Origin: Phytophthora sp. 'mugwort'
Taxonomy: Eukaryota > Oomycota > Peronosporomycetes > Peronosporales > Peronosporaceae
Reading direction: 5' to 3'
Length of the DNA: 64,000 nucleotides
Assembly (NCBI GenBank): GCA_033558025.1
Contig: JAUCEF010000002.1
Span: forward strand, 1,798,001 to 1,862,000
The stretch's first letter is position 1; each line of letters opens with the position of its first letter. The notes beneath the pieces were generated by a model. It had not been told where the DNA came from. It was given only the letters and a program-made list of their open reading frames with translations, and ran no database searches. The translations under genes were made by a program, and so were the position numbers. Below are positions 30,527 to 41,548 of this stretch, piece after piece.

Positions 30527-31590
30527 ATGGACCGGAATGAGTTTCCTCATCTGAACGACTCACACTTCGAGTCCATTCGCAAGATGGCTGGCATCTTTGA
30601 TATGGATGCCTTGCACAGCTTGGCGTCATCAACTCAAACTGAGCAGGTCAAACGCGGTCACGCGTTCGACATGTACCAGCGGGGGCTCATCGATCATGTT
30701 CGGAGCAACCTGCAAGTTCCGGCCGCAGAGCCGAAACCGGTCTACCCCAAGCCGCCGGGGCTGAAGGTAAACCCTTATGAAGGGAAGGAAGGTGAAAACC
30801 TTCACTTCTGGGTGCGAGAAGTAGAGCTCGCAATGGATGCGGCTCTCATCTCTTCGGAGCACCTCTGAGTGGCTTTCGCCTTCTCCAACCTTAGCGGGCG
30901 TGCTAAGCGTTGGGCGTATATGCGAGAAGTGACAACGCCTGGATGCTTCCATCCTGGGCTCAGCAGTGTGAACAGCTTAGAGCCGCGTTCCTCCGGGCGA
31001 ACTATGAGTACCGCCAGCGGTCACGCTTCCTGTCATGTTAACAGGGAAGACGTGAGCTGCACGAGTACATCCAGGCGATGCGGGAGCTCACCGTATCCCT
31101 CGTGGGAATACACTCCATGAACACATTAAAGTGACGGTGTTCATGGACGGCCTAAGCGTAGGCCCCGCCCGCACCCAGCTATTTCGGGTGCAGGCAAATA
31201 CTCTGGAAGAGGCGATCTAAGTCGCCCTCCAAGAGGAGTAAAGTCACCGCCAGGCACGCACGCCGGCGGCGATGTGGCCAGGGGATGCGACACCAAGTCG
31301 CGGGGCCCCAAGCGGGCCAGTTCCCATGGAACTTGGGCTCGCCGAGCAGCATGATATTCGCTGCTATACTGTAGCTGTGGTAAGCTAGGACACATGGCAC
31401 GTGCCCATCCTGCATGGGGACAACGAAAGCGTTTCCCTCCCAAGCCCATCGCGCTCAAGGGTCGCTGGCAAAGGCCGCGACCCCACGGCAGGGGAACGCA
31501 GACACCAGTAGGGGCGGAGCGTCCTACTGGGGAAGATCTAAGTCTTCATGAGCGGCGCCCGGGAGGCGCGCACCATGGAGACTTAGCCCT
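30527..31590 (+). pseudogene. Gypsy gag remnant
   Basis: The frame starts MDRNEFPHLNDSHFES (30527) and contains the gag-typical PPGLKVNPYEGKEGENLHFW and VRELEL-like segment up to 30866. After that stops and shifts break it. Traces continue as a KRFPPKP/basic region to about 31590. No intact CCHC knuckle is visible. Confidence 0.6.
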
Positions 31591-31639
31591 TGAGAGTTTT
31601 GCACTCTCGAATCGAAGTAGGGCAGCGTTGGGCTACTAG

Positions 31640-32020
31640 TAGTACACGTAAGTGTACGGGATATACCCATCCCTTCCGAGTCTTGATAGACTCCGGGGCG
31701 TCGAAGGACTTCGCATGCCGCCAGACTGTTGCGGAGAACAGCAACAAGTTGGCCGATGCTTTACGAGAAAAAGCAAAGGCAACGGGACATAGTACAACTG
31801 GCCGAAGGAACGGTGGTTACCGTTACCAAGATCCATGTGGATTTAGCTGTGAAGTTCGAGGACTTCGACAGCATGGAGCAGTTTACTGTCCTAGTGATGA
31901 ACAAGTATGACTTGATCCTGGGCATGCCTTGGCTCGAGGAACATGAGCCATGGATCGATTGGCGAAACAAAACCATCGGGTCAGCCGGCCCGCATTTACT
32001 GGCAGAGCATTGGTGAGTCA
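31640..32020 (+). pseudogene. Gypsy protease remnant
   Basis: The aspartic-protease block FRVLIDSGASKDFACRQT is at about 31675. On the next frame, LILGMPWLEEHEPWIDWRNK (about 31915) is the usual second half of retropepsins of this group. The two halves are on different frames, so the gene is broken. Confidence 0.7.
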
Positions 32021-32669
32021 TATTCCCACCTCTGCCAGGAACTGGGGCGTCCGAAAAAAGGGGCGCCGGGATGCAAGAGCATCCAGTGAGGTTTTGGGAG
32101 CCGCTGACGTATTGAGCGACTCCCTAGAAGAGGTGGCAGCAGAAGCTGCACCTGGTCGAGTGCGGCAGGCCTTACACGATAGTCCTCGAACCCCGCCGGA
32201 ATCTAGACCGGCGGCTGAGGCTTCAAGAGTGGTGGTGCCCGGAGGCACCGACCAGGTGGGTAACCATGTTCCACACCGAGTCACCCAGACAGAACTGGCG
32301 AGGAATGCGCAGAATGCACTTCCCGTTCGGGTAACCTTGTTACACACCAGATCGCCCAGACCATAACTGGAGATGAAGTGGCGGAATGCACTTCTTGTGT
32401 GAGTAACCATGTTCACACGAATCCCTAGAGGCTTTGGACGTCGTCATGAGACGTCCACAGACGTGGGTAACGAAGAATCACGCACTCGCCGTCGACGACA
32501 TAATCGAAACCGCAAGTCGAGTCTAATTCATTTCAGACATGAGTCGCTTCAAGCGACTCGGAATTCAGGGCCCGGGTTCTTCCGACGCGGCGGGGTAATC
32601 ACATCCTCGACAGCGAGTCCGGCCATCGGGTTAAGGCGGGCGGCATCCAGCTAGAGCCGCTGCCAGAGG

Positions 32670-34290
32670 TGTCAGAGTTCCTGAACCTCGAAGAGTTGAC
32701 GCCAACAGATTTCCTGGCTGACCTGAAGGCAGGAGAAATCGCGGAGGTGGTACTCTTAAAGCAAGCGTCCACTCCAGAGGAATTGAATTCCTCCTCCGTT
32801 ATGGACATGGGCGTCCTGGAGGCATTCTCCTCCCAGCGTGCCTCGCGCTTGGGTTCTGAGATTCTCAAGAACCCGAAGGATCCAGTGTATCCTGTGAGAA
32901 GGAGTTCGAGGACGTGGTGTCCAAGGATCCACCGTCTCCATTCCACCGGATCTTGGGATCAGGCACGAGATCAATCTCGTGCCCGGCACAAAGTACTGTG
33001 CCACCAGGCAATGGACACTGCCTCGAGAGCAGTGCGAGGTCATTGATGCCTCCTTCGCCGCAAAGGTCAAGGCAGGCATGGTGCGGGAATCGAAATCCCC
33101 GCACTCGACACCAACCTTCTGCGTTCGGAAGCCGAACGGGAAGTGGCGTCTGGTTCATGCTTTTACTAAGCTGAACAGCGCAACGGCGCCGGCCCAGACA
33201 CCCATCCCGCGAAAGGATGTGTTGCTAAACAATATGGCTGGGTGCGAGGTATACAGCGCCCTGGATCTGGTGGATGTATACTACCAGATCCTGATGCGCG
33301 AGAGCGACATTCCGCTCACCGCAGTGAGCACCCCGAGCGGTATGCTCTGAGAGTGGATGGTGATGCCACAGGGCCTGTATAATGCCTCGGCGACGTTCAA
33401 TCGCCTGGTCACACAGTTGTTTAGACCACTGCGTGCATATGCGCAGTCGTACTTCGACGACATCTTCGTCCATAGCCGTGCCGAGGGAGTCAAGACGGGT
33501 ATGGAGGTGTATTTGGACCACGTCCGGAGAGTCTTAGAGATCATGAAGCGAACAACCTCTATGCCAACATCGACAAGTGTGTCTTCGCGGCGCAAGAGAT
33601 CAAAATTCTCGGTTGCTTCGTTAGCAACGTCGGCGTTCGCAGCCGACCCGGAGAAGGTCAAGGCCATTTCGGCTTGGCCAACGCCAATGTCCCAGAAGGA
33701 CCTGAGGAAATGGCTGGGCTTAGCCAACTACCTCCATAAGTACAGTGAAGGGTACGCGGGTCTGGCTAGATCCTTGTCGGATCTTCTGAAGAAGGATACC
33801 GACTGGCACTGGGGGCGTGAGCACCAGAAGCCTTTGACAATGTCAAGGCAAGCCTTCAGAAGGCGCCTGTCCTGGCACGGCCGGACGAGACGAAGCCGTT
33901 CAGCGTCGTCTGTGATGCATCCGATTATGCAATCGAGTGTGCATTGCTGCAACACGATGTAGCAGGACGTGAACGAGTGATCTCGTTTCAGTCCAGGCAG
34001 CTCAAGGCTGCCGAACGGAACTACCCCGTTCATGACAAGGAGCTGCTTGCTATGAAGTACGCCCTTGCCAAGTCCGGGTGCACCTCCTGGGCTCTCAGCC
34101 CTTTGCGATCTACACAGATCACGCATCCTTACGGACGGCGACGAATTCGCCCCATTTGTCCCAAAGGATGGCGAGGTGGCTGTCCTTGTTTGCGGAATAA
34201 TAACTTCCGCGTCGAGTACAAGCCTGGCAAGCTCAACGTGCTTGCCGATGCGCTGTCACGCAGGCCGGGCTATGAGCTGGCGAAATAAGT
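32670..34290 (+). pseudogene. Gypsy reverse transcriptase and RNase H, broken
   Basis: The pre-RT linker (LNLEELTPTDFLADLKAGEI) is at 32675. The RT fingers/palm run 33060-33560 with VRKPNGKWRLVHAFTKLN, YSALDLVDVYYQILM, an in-frame TGA at about 33348, then MVMPQGLYNASATFNRL and the active site YFDDIFVHS. The RNase H part (33880-34290) has an ISFQSRQLKAAERNYPVHDK block and ends with VEYKPGKLNVLADALSRRPG. Several frameshifts lie between these blocks. Confidence 0.85.
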
Positions 34291-34323
34291 CACGCCACGA
34301 CCGATCTATATGATCAGATACGC

Positions 34324-35640
34324 ATGACGTATCGGGGCGACGAAGCCCTGGCACCTTTGGTGCGTTTCCTGGCCGCTGGCAAGGAAGCCAAGGCCGAGTG
34401 GCTCACGCCACGTCTGAGAGCCCGGCTCCATCGATACGAGTGGGCCGATGGCCTGCTCTACTATCAAGTGGAGCCCACGAAATCCCTCGGGTTGTCGTTC
34501 CCAAGTGACGAGGATCTCAAATTTGACATTCTACAGGAGGCGCACGATGCGCCGTCCAGCGGTCAATTGGGCCGCGAGAAAACCTTCCAATCGGTATCTG
34601 AGTACGTTTGGTGGGCCCACATGTACAAGTGGGTCGCACAGTATGTGAAGACATGTGAAGAATGTCAGCGAGTGAAACCCCCCGGGCACGCCTCGGCTCC
34701 CTTGCAGAGCCCGCCCGTTTTCTAGCGGACTGCTGGAAATCGATGAGTCTGGATTTCATCTTCGGACTTCCAGCCGACGGCAACGGAAAACCGGCATCTT
34801 GGTGTCGTGTGCCGTCTGAGCAAGATGGCGCGTCTTGCGGTCAAAGACACAGTGACTGGGGAACAGGCTGCGAAGCTGTTCCTGGATGGCGTTTTCCGCC
34901 ATCGTGGTCTGCCGGAGACAATTGTCTCGGATCGTGACCCGCGGTTTACCGCTGCTTCTGGCGAACCTGTTCCAAGTCCTGGGAACAAGGCTGCACATGT
35001 CCACTGCCGATCATCCCCAGACGGATGGGCAGACGGAGCGTGTCAACCGAGTGCTTGAGGATACTCTCGCAATGTCTGTGCGGAGGCTCCCCGCACTTGA
35101 TCAGAATGCCTGCCAGTAGTTGCGTTTGCACTTAACAATGCGGCTCACGCATCGACCGGGTATGCCCCGTTCTATCTGAATGGCTTACGCCATCCTCGGG
35201 TGCCGCTCACTTTGCGAGGCGTCACCCCGTCTTCAGTTCTAAGTGGGGAGAGGCTCGGAAAGCGCTTTTCTCCGAGGTCTCGGACATGAGACCGGTTTCC
35301 TAGCGGAAACAAGTGGAGTCTTTTATAGACACCAGGCTGAACGTAATCAGCCATGTCCGTGATTCCATGGCAGCAGCACAGGACAACCAAAAGGAGTACT
35401 CTGACAAGAAAGGAAGAGGAAACTTAAACGTGTTTAATGTTGGGGGTTTAGTCCTACTAGACACTAGGAACATGCCACTCGCCACGGTAAGTTACGTTGG
35501 GAGTAACAAGCTGAAGCACCGCTTCATTGGACCCTTCGCGGTCCTGGCCAGGCAGGTGCGGCACATACCCTTGACCTGCCTAAGTCGATGACGACCCACC
35601 GGACAGTTTACGTGGGCCGTCTGAAGCGGTACCATGATCC
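34324..35640 (+). pseudogene. Gypsy integrase, broken
   Basis: The zinc-binding N-domain (34324-34725) ends KTCEECQRVKPPG. The catalytic core follows with SLDFIFGLPAD (34746), TIVSDRDPRFTAAS (34920) and HPQTDGQTERVNRVLED (35015), giving the D,D,E residues on shifting frames. The C-terminal block is HRTVYVGRLKRYHDPQG (about 35597-35645). Confidence 0.85.
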
Positions 35641-37579
35641 GCAGGGCTCACAGGCTCCAGCTCTACAAAGCGAGGCTGCGATTCTTCTCTCTGAGCGCGC
35701 CCAGAGCCAGAAGCCCAGGTCCCTTGCGGGGCCGCGGAAGGGGCTCCATACGAAGGAACCCCGGCTGCATACGCCGAGTGTGGGCCATAGTTGTACGGCT
35801 GGGTGTACGCAGGAGGCGCTTGCGCCTGGGGCACAGGCCTCAGGAGGTCCCGAGCGAGAGACAACTCCCGTTGGACTCGGTCCATTGACGCCCAAAAGGC
35901 ATCCAGACGTTGGAAAATCTCGTCCACGTCATTCGTACGGCGGTCGACCCGTCCTTCAAGGGCCGACAAGTTATCGGTCAGACGATTCATGTCGTCACGA
36001 ATCGGCCCAAGGACCCCAGCGCTCCCGTCCTGGGCGGAAGCAGCCCTGCCTCACCAAGTCCAAGCGCAATCTGAAGCGCCAGGACTCGACGACGAAGAGC
36101 GGTGTCTTCAACGACCCGAGGTGGAGCCTAAGGTGGCACACCAGGTCCTGAGCTGGACCGGAAGGGCGGCGCCTCATACTCGTACTCGTTCGAGGACACC
36201 ACCGCCTCTCCTCGGCCGTAATGGGGAGACCCACTACCACGTGGAGCGTGTGCTCCAGGAGCGGTGCGTTCACGGGAAGCGCCAGCTCCGCGTGAAGTGG
36301 AGGGGGTACTCGGAAGCTGAGTGCTCCTGGGAGCCGTACGAACGGCTCCAGGCTGAATGCCCGAAGGCTGTCGCGATCTGGGAACAGAATAGGCGGCGGC
36401 TTCGTAGGTAGTTCGGGGTCCTTGCCCGAACGCGGTGTGGTCGTCGAGCCAAGACCATACCCGCGCTCATCAGGAGCGTTAAAAGCGGAATGCTTCTGCA
36501 GTTCTCGAGAGAGCTGCCGTTTGCCTACCACATGGGAAAACTCAGTACGCAGTACTCGGAGGTCAAGGATGGCCTCCAGGGTGAGGTCCTGCCGGAGAAC
36601 CTCGAGTTGTCCTTGTGAGCAGCGCGTAGCTGCCCACTTACAAAAGACGGCCTCGACCTCTTGGAAAGTGTCACAATGTGGGGGCATCACGGCTGGATAG
36701 CCCACACAGGTCGCAGTTCCGACCGGAACTCTGGCTTCTTTCGCCGCCTCGTGAACTCCTTGAGCGGGATGTTGTGCGGTGCCAGGAGCACGCACCTAGC
36801 GATGCGCACGTTTTGGAACAGGGGCTGCTTGGCCACCAAGTGGCGCTCAGGAGCGAGCGCCCCGATAAGAGCGCCCGCCAAGAAGCACGCGAGGAGGCTG
36901 GAGCTGACCCATGTAAGCGTCGACTCCGTGAGACTCCTCAGGAGGGAAGTACCCGGGAACGTAAGGCGGTCCCCCACAAACAGCTGAAGAGTACTTCACA
37001 GGCGACCGAGTCGTCGGGGCCCGTACTCCCTTATGACGAGCAGCCTGGTACTCCGACTGCTCCCCGTCGAGATCGTTTGAGATCTTTCGGCCGATGTGGC
37101 CCTCTTCCTCCTCGTCGGAAAAAGAACTAAAGAGGCCCTTGTTCGTGAGCGTGAGGGTTCCATACCCTTCACGGATCGGAGAACTGGAAGCGGCTCGCCG
37201 CTTACGGTTGACTTCCGAGGCTGCAGCAGCCTTAGCAGCCTTGGCGCGGGCAGTTGCCTCAGTGAGAGTCAAGTTCTTGACCGGAGAACGAGGTTTCTCT
37301 TCGTCCTCCTTGAGTGAGCGCGGGCTCCCCTGACACTCGGGCGTCTTCGGCGCGTCGCCATCGTCGCCGTTATGGCTAGACAGCAGGGGTACGGTACCCA
37401 AGCGAGTCCGACTGACTCGGGTCCCCTCCAGACCCCTTGACGAGCAGGATTTCGTTATCGCCCCAGGACATGGGAGACTTGTCCGAGTCCTCCTCATAGT
37501 CCACGAGGGTCTCAGGGTCCTCCTCAGGCGGTTCAAATGCCTTGGGGGTCACCTCGGATGCCACCTTGGTGGATCCCAT
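35580..37579 (-). pseudogene. Antisense coding stretch in the 3' part of the gypsy element
   Basis: Minus-strand frames in series look like one protein broken by shifts. 37579-37376 starts MGSTKVASEVTPKAFEPPEE (acidic). 37340-36847 has KEDEEKPRSPVKNLTLTEA, VNRKRRAASSSPIREG and FSSFSDEEEEGH. 36760-36470 has MPPHCDTFQEVEAVFCKWAA. 35990-35580 has a heptad-like MNRLTDNLSALEGRVDRRT and a Pro/Tyr/Gly-rich tail. The composition is protein-like on this strand and poor on the plus strand, except at the chromodomain. Extra antisense ORFs between pol and the 3' LTR are known in some plant gypsy elements. The family of this one is unknown. Confidence 0.5.
35791..36411 (+). CDS. Integrase tail with chromodomain
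   Basis: A 206-codon open frame whose last 75 residues are a chromodomain (HYHVERVLQERCVHGKRQ; KWRGYSEAECSWEPYERLQ). It fits the end of pol in chromoviruses, where it guides integration to modified histones. The part before it is Pro/Arg-rich and overlaps, on the other strand, the antisense coding stretch. No start of its own is expected. The stop is at 36411. Confidence 0.75.
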   Translation: MYGWVYAGGACAWGTGLRRSRARDNSRWTRSIDAQKASRRWKISSTSFVRRSTRPSRADKLSVRRFMSSRIGPRTPALPSWAEAALPHQVQAQSEAPGLDDEERCLQRPEVEPKVAHQVLSWTGRAAPHTRTRSRTPPPLLGRNGETHYHVERVLQERCVHGKRQLRVKWRGYSEAECSWEPYERLQAECPKAVAIWEQNRRRLRR

Positions 37580-37860
37580 AGCGGCACAGCCTTTGCTGGA
37601 CGGCTTAGAGCTCTTAGCCTACTGTTTGGAAGCTACAAGCTTGGCAGGCGCTTTCGCACCGCTGCCAGACCGAGTCTTGGTCATGCTTGAGGCTGACGTG
37701 GAAGCCGAAGAAGAAGAAGAGCACGCGGAAGGCTCGGGCTCAAAAAGAAATGAGCCGGCAACGGAAACCAACCGCAGCGAAGTCGATGTAATTCGACTTG
37801 GAGAGTGAAAGGCGGCGATTTCCTTTCATTCGCCCTGGATGGTCGGTAAACCGAACCTAT

Positions 37861-37871
37861 GTGGGGGAAGA
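37861..37871 (+). other. Polypurine tract
   Basis: gtgggggaaga directly precedes the TGT start of the 3' LTR, as expected for plus-strand priming. Confidence 0.75.
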
Positions 37872-38183
37872 TGTACACGAAGAGTACCAAGTCACTCTTC
37901 AGAGCAGGTGTACCCAAGTAAACTAAGTGATGTAGCTAAACATCACTACGACGTCGACGGTAATGACGTCATGGACAGGTACCATAAATATGGTACAAAG
38001 ACCTCAGAGCCACTCAATAGGATAAAATATAGGGAACTTTATAGGTGACTAAAGTTAGTATGTAGACGCATTATGGAGGGGTCACCTATAAATATATTCA
38101 GTCTTAAGTCTACCTAATTTTAGTACCAGTCCCACAGACCAGGGACTAGTGAACTGCCGTTCACTGAGAGTTTGTATACTCCG
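37872..38183 (+). repeat. 3' LTR, truncated
   Basis: Matches 30102-30413 with scattered differences. Similarity stops after tttgtatact, about 45 bases before the expected end. Pogo-related sequence begins within a few bases. Confidence 0.85.
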
Positions 38184-38850
38184 GAAGTCACTGCCATTCA
38201 CCCGAAGCGCCGTGGCTTCCACTTTGCTCATGTGGCTTTCTACAGTGGCCAAGATGGTGCGAACCGGCCGCCACGCAAGGTTGGCGGCGGCGTATCGAAA
38301 GCCAAGCAGGACAATCGTGTCGCTGTCACGTACGAGTACAAGCTGCGTGTCCTAGTCTTCCTAGACACGTCAACTATGGACGCTACGAGAAGTTCTTTTC
38401 AACGGCAAGGTTGGCTCCAAACGTCGCCAAGTCTATGCGTGGAAGAAGTTGAGACAGTCATCGAGCACAAGGTTGCCCATGGTCCCCGGCACCATATGCG
38501 CAGCCGTTGCCTCGACCTGAGTACGACGTTGTCGATGGAGGCCGAGGAGCAATTAGTGCGATGGATCACTGAGCTTAGAGCTAATGGGGTCCCTGTGACC
38601 ACTATGACGCTAAAGCTACAAGCCGAGAGCTCTACAGTGCCTGCAAAAATCCGCACCGGTGCCTTCAAAGCTTCCTGGAGCTGGCGAAAGCATTTTCTCC
38701 GCCGGCACAAGCTCGCCATACGCCGGCGCACCCGCGAAGGCAAATCGACAACTGCACACGCTGAGGTTAAGGTATCAGAGTTTAGCGAGCAAGTCCGTCT
38801 CAAGATGCAGGAAACCGGAGTTTCGGTAGTTTACAACGCAGACCAAACCT

Positions 38851-38903
38851 GTACGTGTTATATTTGGAGGACTTATGAAAGCTATCTAACATTTTCGATG
38901 TAG
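38851..38903 (+). other. Intron inside the pogo transposase gene
   Basis: 53 nt, GT..AG, splitting a Cys codon right after NADQT. The first pogo copy also has non-coding AT-rich sequence at the same point. Confidence 0.6.
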
Positions 38904-39808
38904 GCGTTAACTATGAGTACGTCCCCACCTCTACGATCAACAAGCGCGGCGGCACGACGGTCGGGGTGAAATGCGCAGGGAAGAGCAAGGAAAGGGTTAC
39001 CGCTATGCTGCTGGCTGCAAGCGACGGCGCGAAACGAGGACGTCAACTAAGCCACTCATTGCGCGAGAAAACAAGGTATTGCGCAACGGTGTTTTGGGCG
39101 CAGACTCTGGGGTGAGATCAATCTTCTGCAAGAGTGTGTTCACATCTACAGAATGGCGCTGGCTGGTGAAATAGTGAGCTTTCTATTACCTTTTTGTATG
39201 TACATTTGGGCAGAGGGTGATATTCATGAGCCTATTATGTTGCTCTGGGACGACTTCTCGGGACACTGGCGGCGGGACGTGGTGATATTTGTTCGCCTTA
39301 TCAACGTCGAGTTGATGAAGACGCCTCCAGAACACATATAAGCTTGTCAGCCCGCAGATGTGGCATGGAACAAGCCGCTCAAGGATTACATAAGAAAACA
39401 ATGGGTGGGGTTTCTATTGGCTCAATTAGGTCAGCGGCCACCGTGGGGGCCACCTTCAAAATGAAACCACCAGTACGCCCCGATGTGGTCCGCTGGGTCA
39501 CCTGTGCGTGGGCTTCCCTCTCACTGACGACCATCACGGGTGGCTTCAAGAAGGCCAGGATGATCACAGCACCATCATCGACACACCCGTCCGTACTGAC
39601 ACCACCGTCGCATGACTTGGCTTTACGGCTCAGACTCCTTCAGCAGTACGACGTTCCCATCGAGGCAGTAGATCCAGCCAGAGACATCAATCAGGACGAG
39701 ACTGGTGGCAGCGGTTTGTCGAAGACGAGGCTGGTAACGTTGCCGACGACGAAGGCGAAGGTAGCGGCTCAGGCTAGACGCGGACACTTGGTCGGGATCA
39801 GACTACCG

Positions 39809-39825
39809 GGAGGAATCGAACCTCC
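39809..39825 (-). ncRNA. tRNA-like T-arm / RNA polymerase III B-box (SINE candidate)
   Basis: The minus-strand reading GGAGG-TTCGATT-CCTCC forms a perfect 5-bp T-arm and contains the exact B-box GGTTCGATTCC (39812-39822). No full cloverleaf or clear A-box could be drawn, so this is a tRNA-derived fragment or SINE head rather than a tRNA gene. It overlaps the tail of the pogo relic. Confidence 0.3.
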
Positions 39826-39910
39826 AGCTACGGCAGTAGATCTTCACAGGACCTGCGCATACAGGAAGGAAGGAATGCAGTCAGAAAATACGTCCTGTAT
39901 CAGGCATAAT

Positions 39911-40021
39911 GTCCTGCAAGTGCAGGACCATTTGCAGGACCTGTCCGCATGATTAAGGACCTGGTGCAGGACACATTACAGGTCGCTGAGCTCGATGTCT
40001 TTGCAGGACCTCATGCAGGAC
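39911..40021. repeat. Cluster of TGCAGGAC words
   Basis: TGCAGGAC at 39921, 39933, 39965, 40002 and 40014, plus an inverted GTCCTGCA at 39911 that makes an 18-base palindrome with the first. Spacings are 12, 32, 37 and 12. Confidence 0.7.
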
Positions 40022-40589
40022 ACAATAAGACAATAGATTTCCACAAGAAAAGAAATCGCAGTGTATCACCTTGACAAACCTGGTGATACTTATTGACTGC
40101 CTTTGCGGCGCTTCGGCGTTCTAAATGCTGTATACGATGCCGGAATCGTCAGCGCGACAGGGTCAGCGTGAGGGGGTGCTGGGCGGCAATTCGTCGAGAT
40201 ATCGTCCATTAGCTGCAGAAAACGACCCGCCGCTCCCTTTGCTTTCTCGATGAAGGCAATCCGCGTCGAATGCGACCCAAACGCCTGCTTAGCCCAGCAG
40301 TTAAGCTTGAGGCAATGCAGTGGGGTAAAGAGATATGGGCTGAGCTTGCACGCAAGAAGACTATCCAGAACTACTATGCCACACAGCACTTGCTTTGCTG
40401 AGGTAGCTAACCCCCACGACTGGGACTCTGATGACGGCAAGTGCACTTACGGCGAAGATGTCCGCGTCGACGAGATAATCATCCGAGCGTCGGAGATGCA
40501 TATGTAACACTATCAAAGCTTATAATTCTTATTGAAATATAAGCTTTAGATAATTGAAGGTGGACCATGGTGCCGGAGTAGCGGAATCT
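39953..40589. other. Gene-free stretch
   Basis: Holds the TGCAGGAC cluster. A 118-codon minus frame (40446-40090, ending FRTPKRRKGSQ) shows no recognisable domain. I do not support it as a gene. Confidence 0.4.
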
Positions 40590-40802
40590 GTACATTGGAA
40601 GGGAACAATGTACCGTTTAAGATTACGGTGATGAAATTTTAGTCCGAGAGTGGACTTGAAGTTGGGGCTTGAAGTTGCACATTTGATAACCAATCTGCAT
40701 TTTAGATCGCTTCGAGGAGGCTTTAGTGAACTCATAGCAAGTCCCAAAGGACACTTTCCCAGGGTCCTGACATGCCGTGATACAGCTGCTGTCGTCCTTG
40801 GC

Positions 40803-40895
40803 GATGACAACCCACTGTAACATGAATTTAGTGCTGTCAGCCTAGCTCGGCAACCCACCGTAGCATGAATTTAATAATAAATAATGCTGTCAGCC
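40803..40895 (+). repeat. Two imperfect direct copies of about 40-50 bp
   Basis: 40803-40842 and 40846-40895 share caaccca.., catgaattta and gctgtcagcc. The second has a short AT insertion. Confidence 0.6.
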
Positions 40896-41548
40896 ACAGC
40901 CCTACCATCTTGCAAGGTTCAGCGTTCCAGGCATAGTATCGCGCTATACATACCCACGGAGTCTGTATGTCCGCCAGCCTTTGTAGCGAAGCTTAATTTG
41001 AAAAGTGCTGCCCAGTAGCTAAAATATTAGTCTGTCCATCTGCAGCTCATCGGGGGAGATAAATTTCGCCACATGACACGTTCGCGCAAGGAACCATAAC
41101 CTCTGTGAGATTAGATCGCCCAGCGTCCGATGAACTTGTGCGATTATCCAACTCGAAATAGCGACGAGCTGCAGGTAGAGCCCGCGCACCGCGAAATCTG
41201 CAATGATGTTGCCATTAATCTCGGGGTACGCGTGTACACGGGGTACGTGCACGAAGAGCTTTGTGAATCATACGACGTGTGCAGTGCTAGCGTTTGTAAG
41301 TGGACGGGGTTAGGTGGTTACAGGAACATGAAACGCTGGCAAGAATTTTGATGCGGCCAATCCAGCATGAGTCACTATTCGAGCCTGTTTGACGCTTCTC
41401 TACCAGCGTCATCTACAGTCTGCACATAATGTGTTTGCAGCATATACGCTTGCGTGGATGAGATCGAAGGCTTGGCGAGTGACTTTAGTCTTCACGCGCA
41501 CCGTACGCCCCAGCTGGCCAGCTCACGATTGTCCCCATCGCATACAAA

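Larger units (their letters stand above)
30093..38183 (+). mobile_element. Ty3/gypsy LTR retrotransposon with chromodomain, decayed
   Basis: Two direct LTRs (30102-30458 and 37872-38183) bracket gag-like, protease, reverse transcriptase, RNase H, integrase and chromodomain segments in gypsy order. A polypurine tract abuts the 3' LTR, and a primer-site-like tggtagc follows the 5' LTR. By eye about 17 differences separate the two LTRs over about 285 aligned bases, so insertion is not recent. Many stops and frameshifts. The 3' LTR is truncated, and pogo sequence begins immediately after it. Confidence 0.9.
38187..39952 (+). pseudogene. Pogo-like (DDE_1) transposase, second copy
   Basis: The frame from 38172 carries GGVSKAKQDNRVAVTYEYKL (about 38285), an HTH region with ELRANGVPVTTMTLKLQAE, HFLRRHKLAIRRR and the first catalytic block VVYNADQT (38829). 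An intron (38851-38903, GTACGT..GTAG) follows. The frame then continues VNYEYVPTSTINKRGGTTV, later LLWDDFSGHWRRDVV (39239, second Asp) and PPEHI-stop-ACQPADVAWNKPL (39325-39380). A TAA at 39339 and other breaks make it inactive. The C-terminal acidic tail fades by about 39780. Confidence 0.75.

Noticed and set aside
39744..39900. Complete tRNA gene on the minus strand
   Set aside because: Only the T-arm and B-box are good. The acceptor stem pairs poorly and no D-arm or A-box could be drawn.
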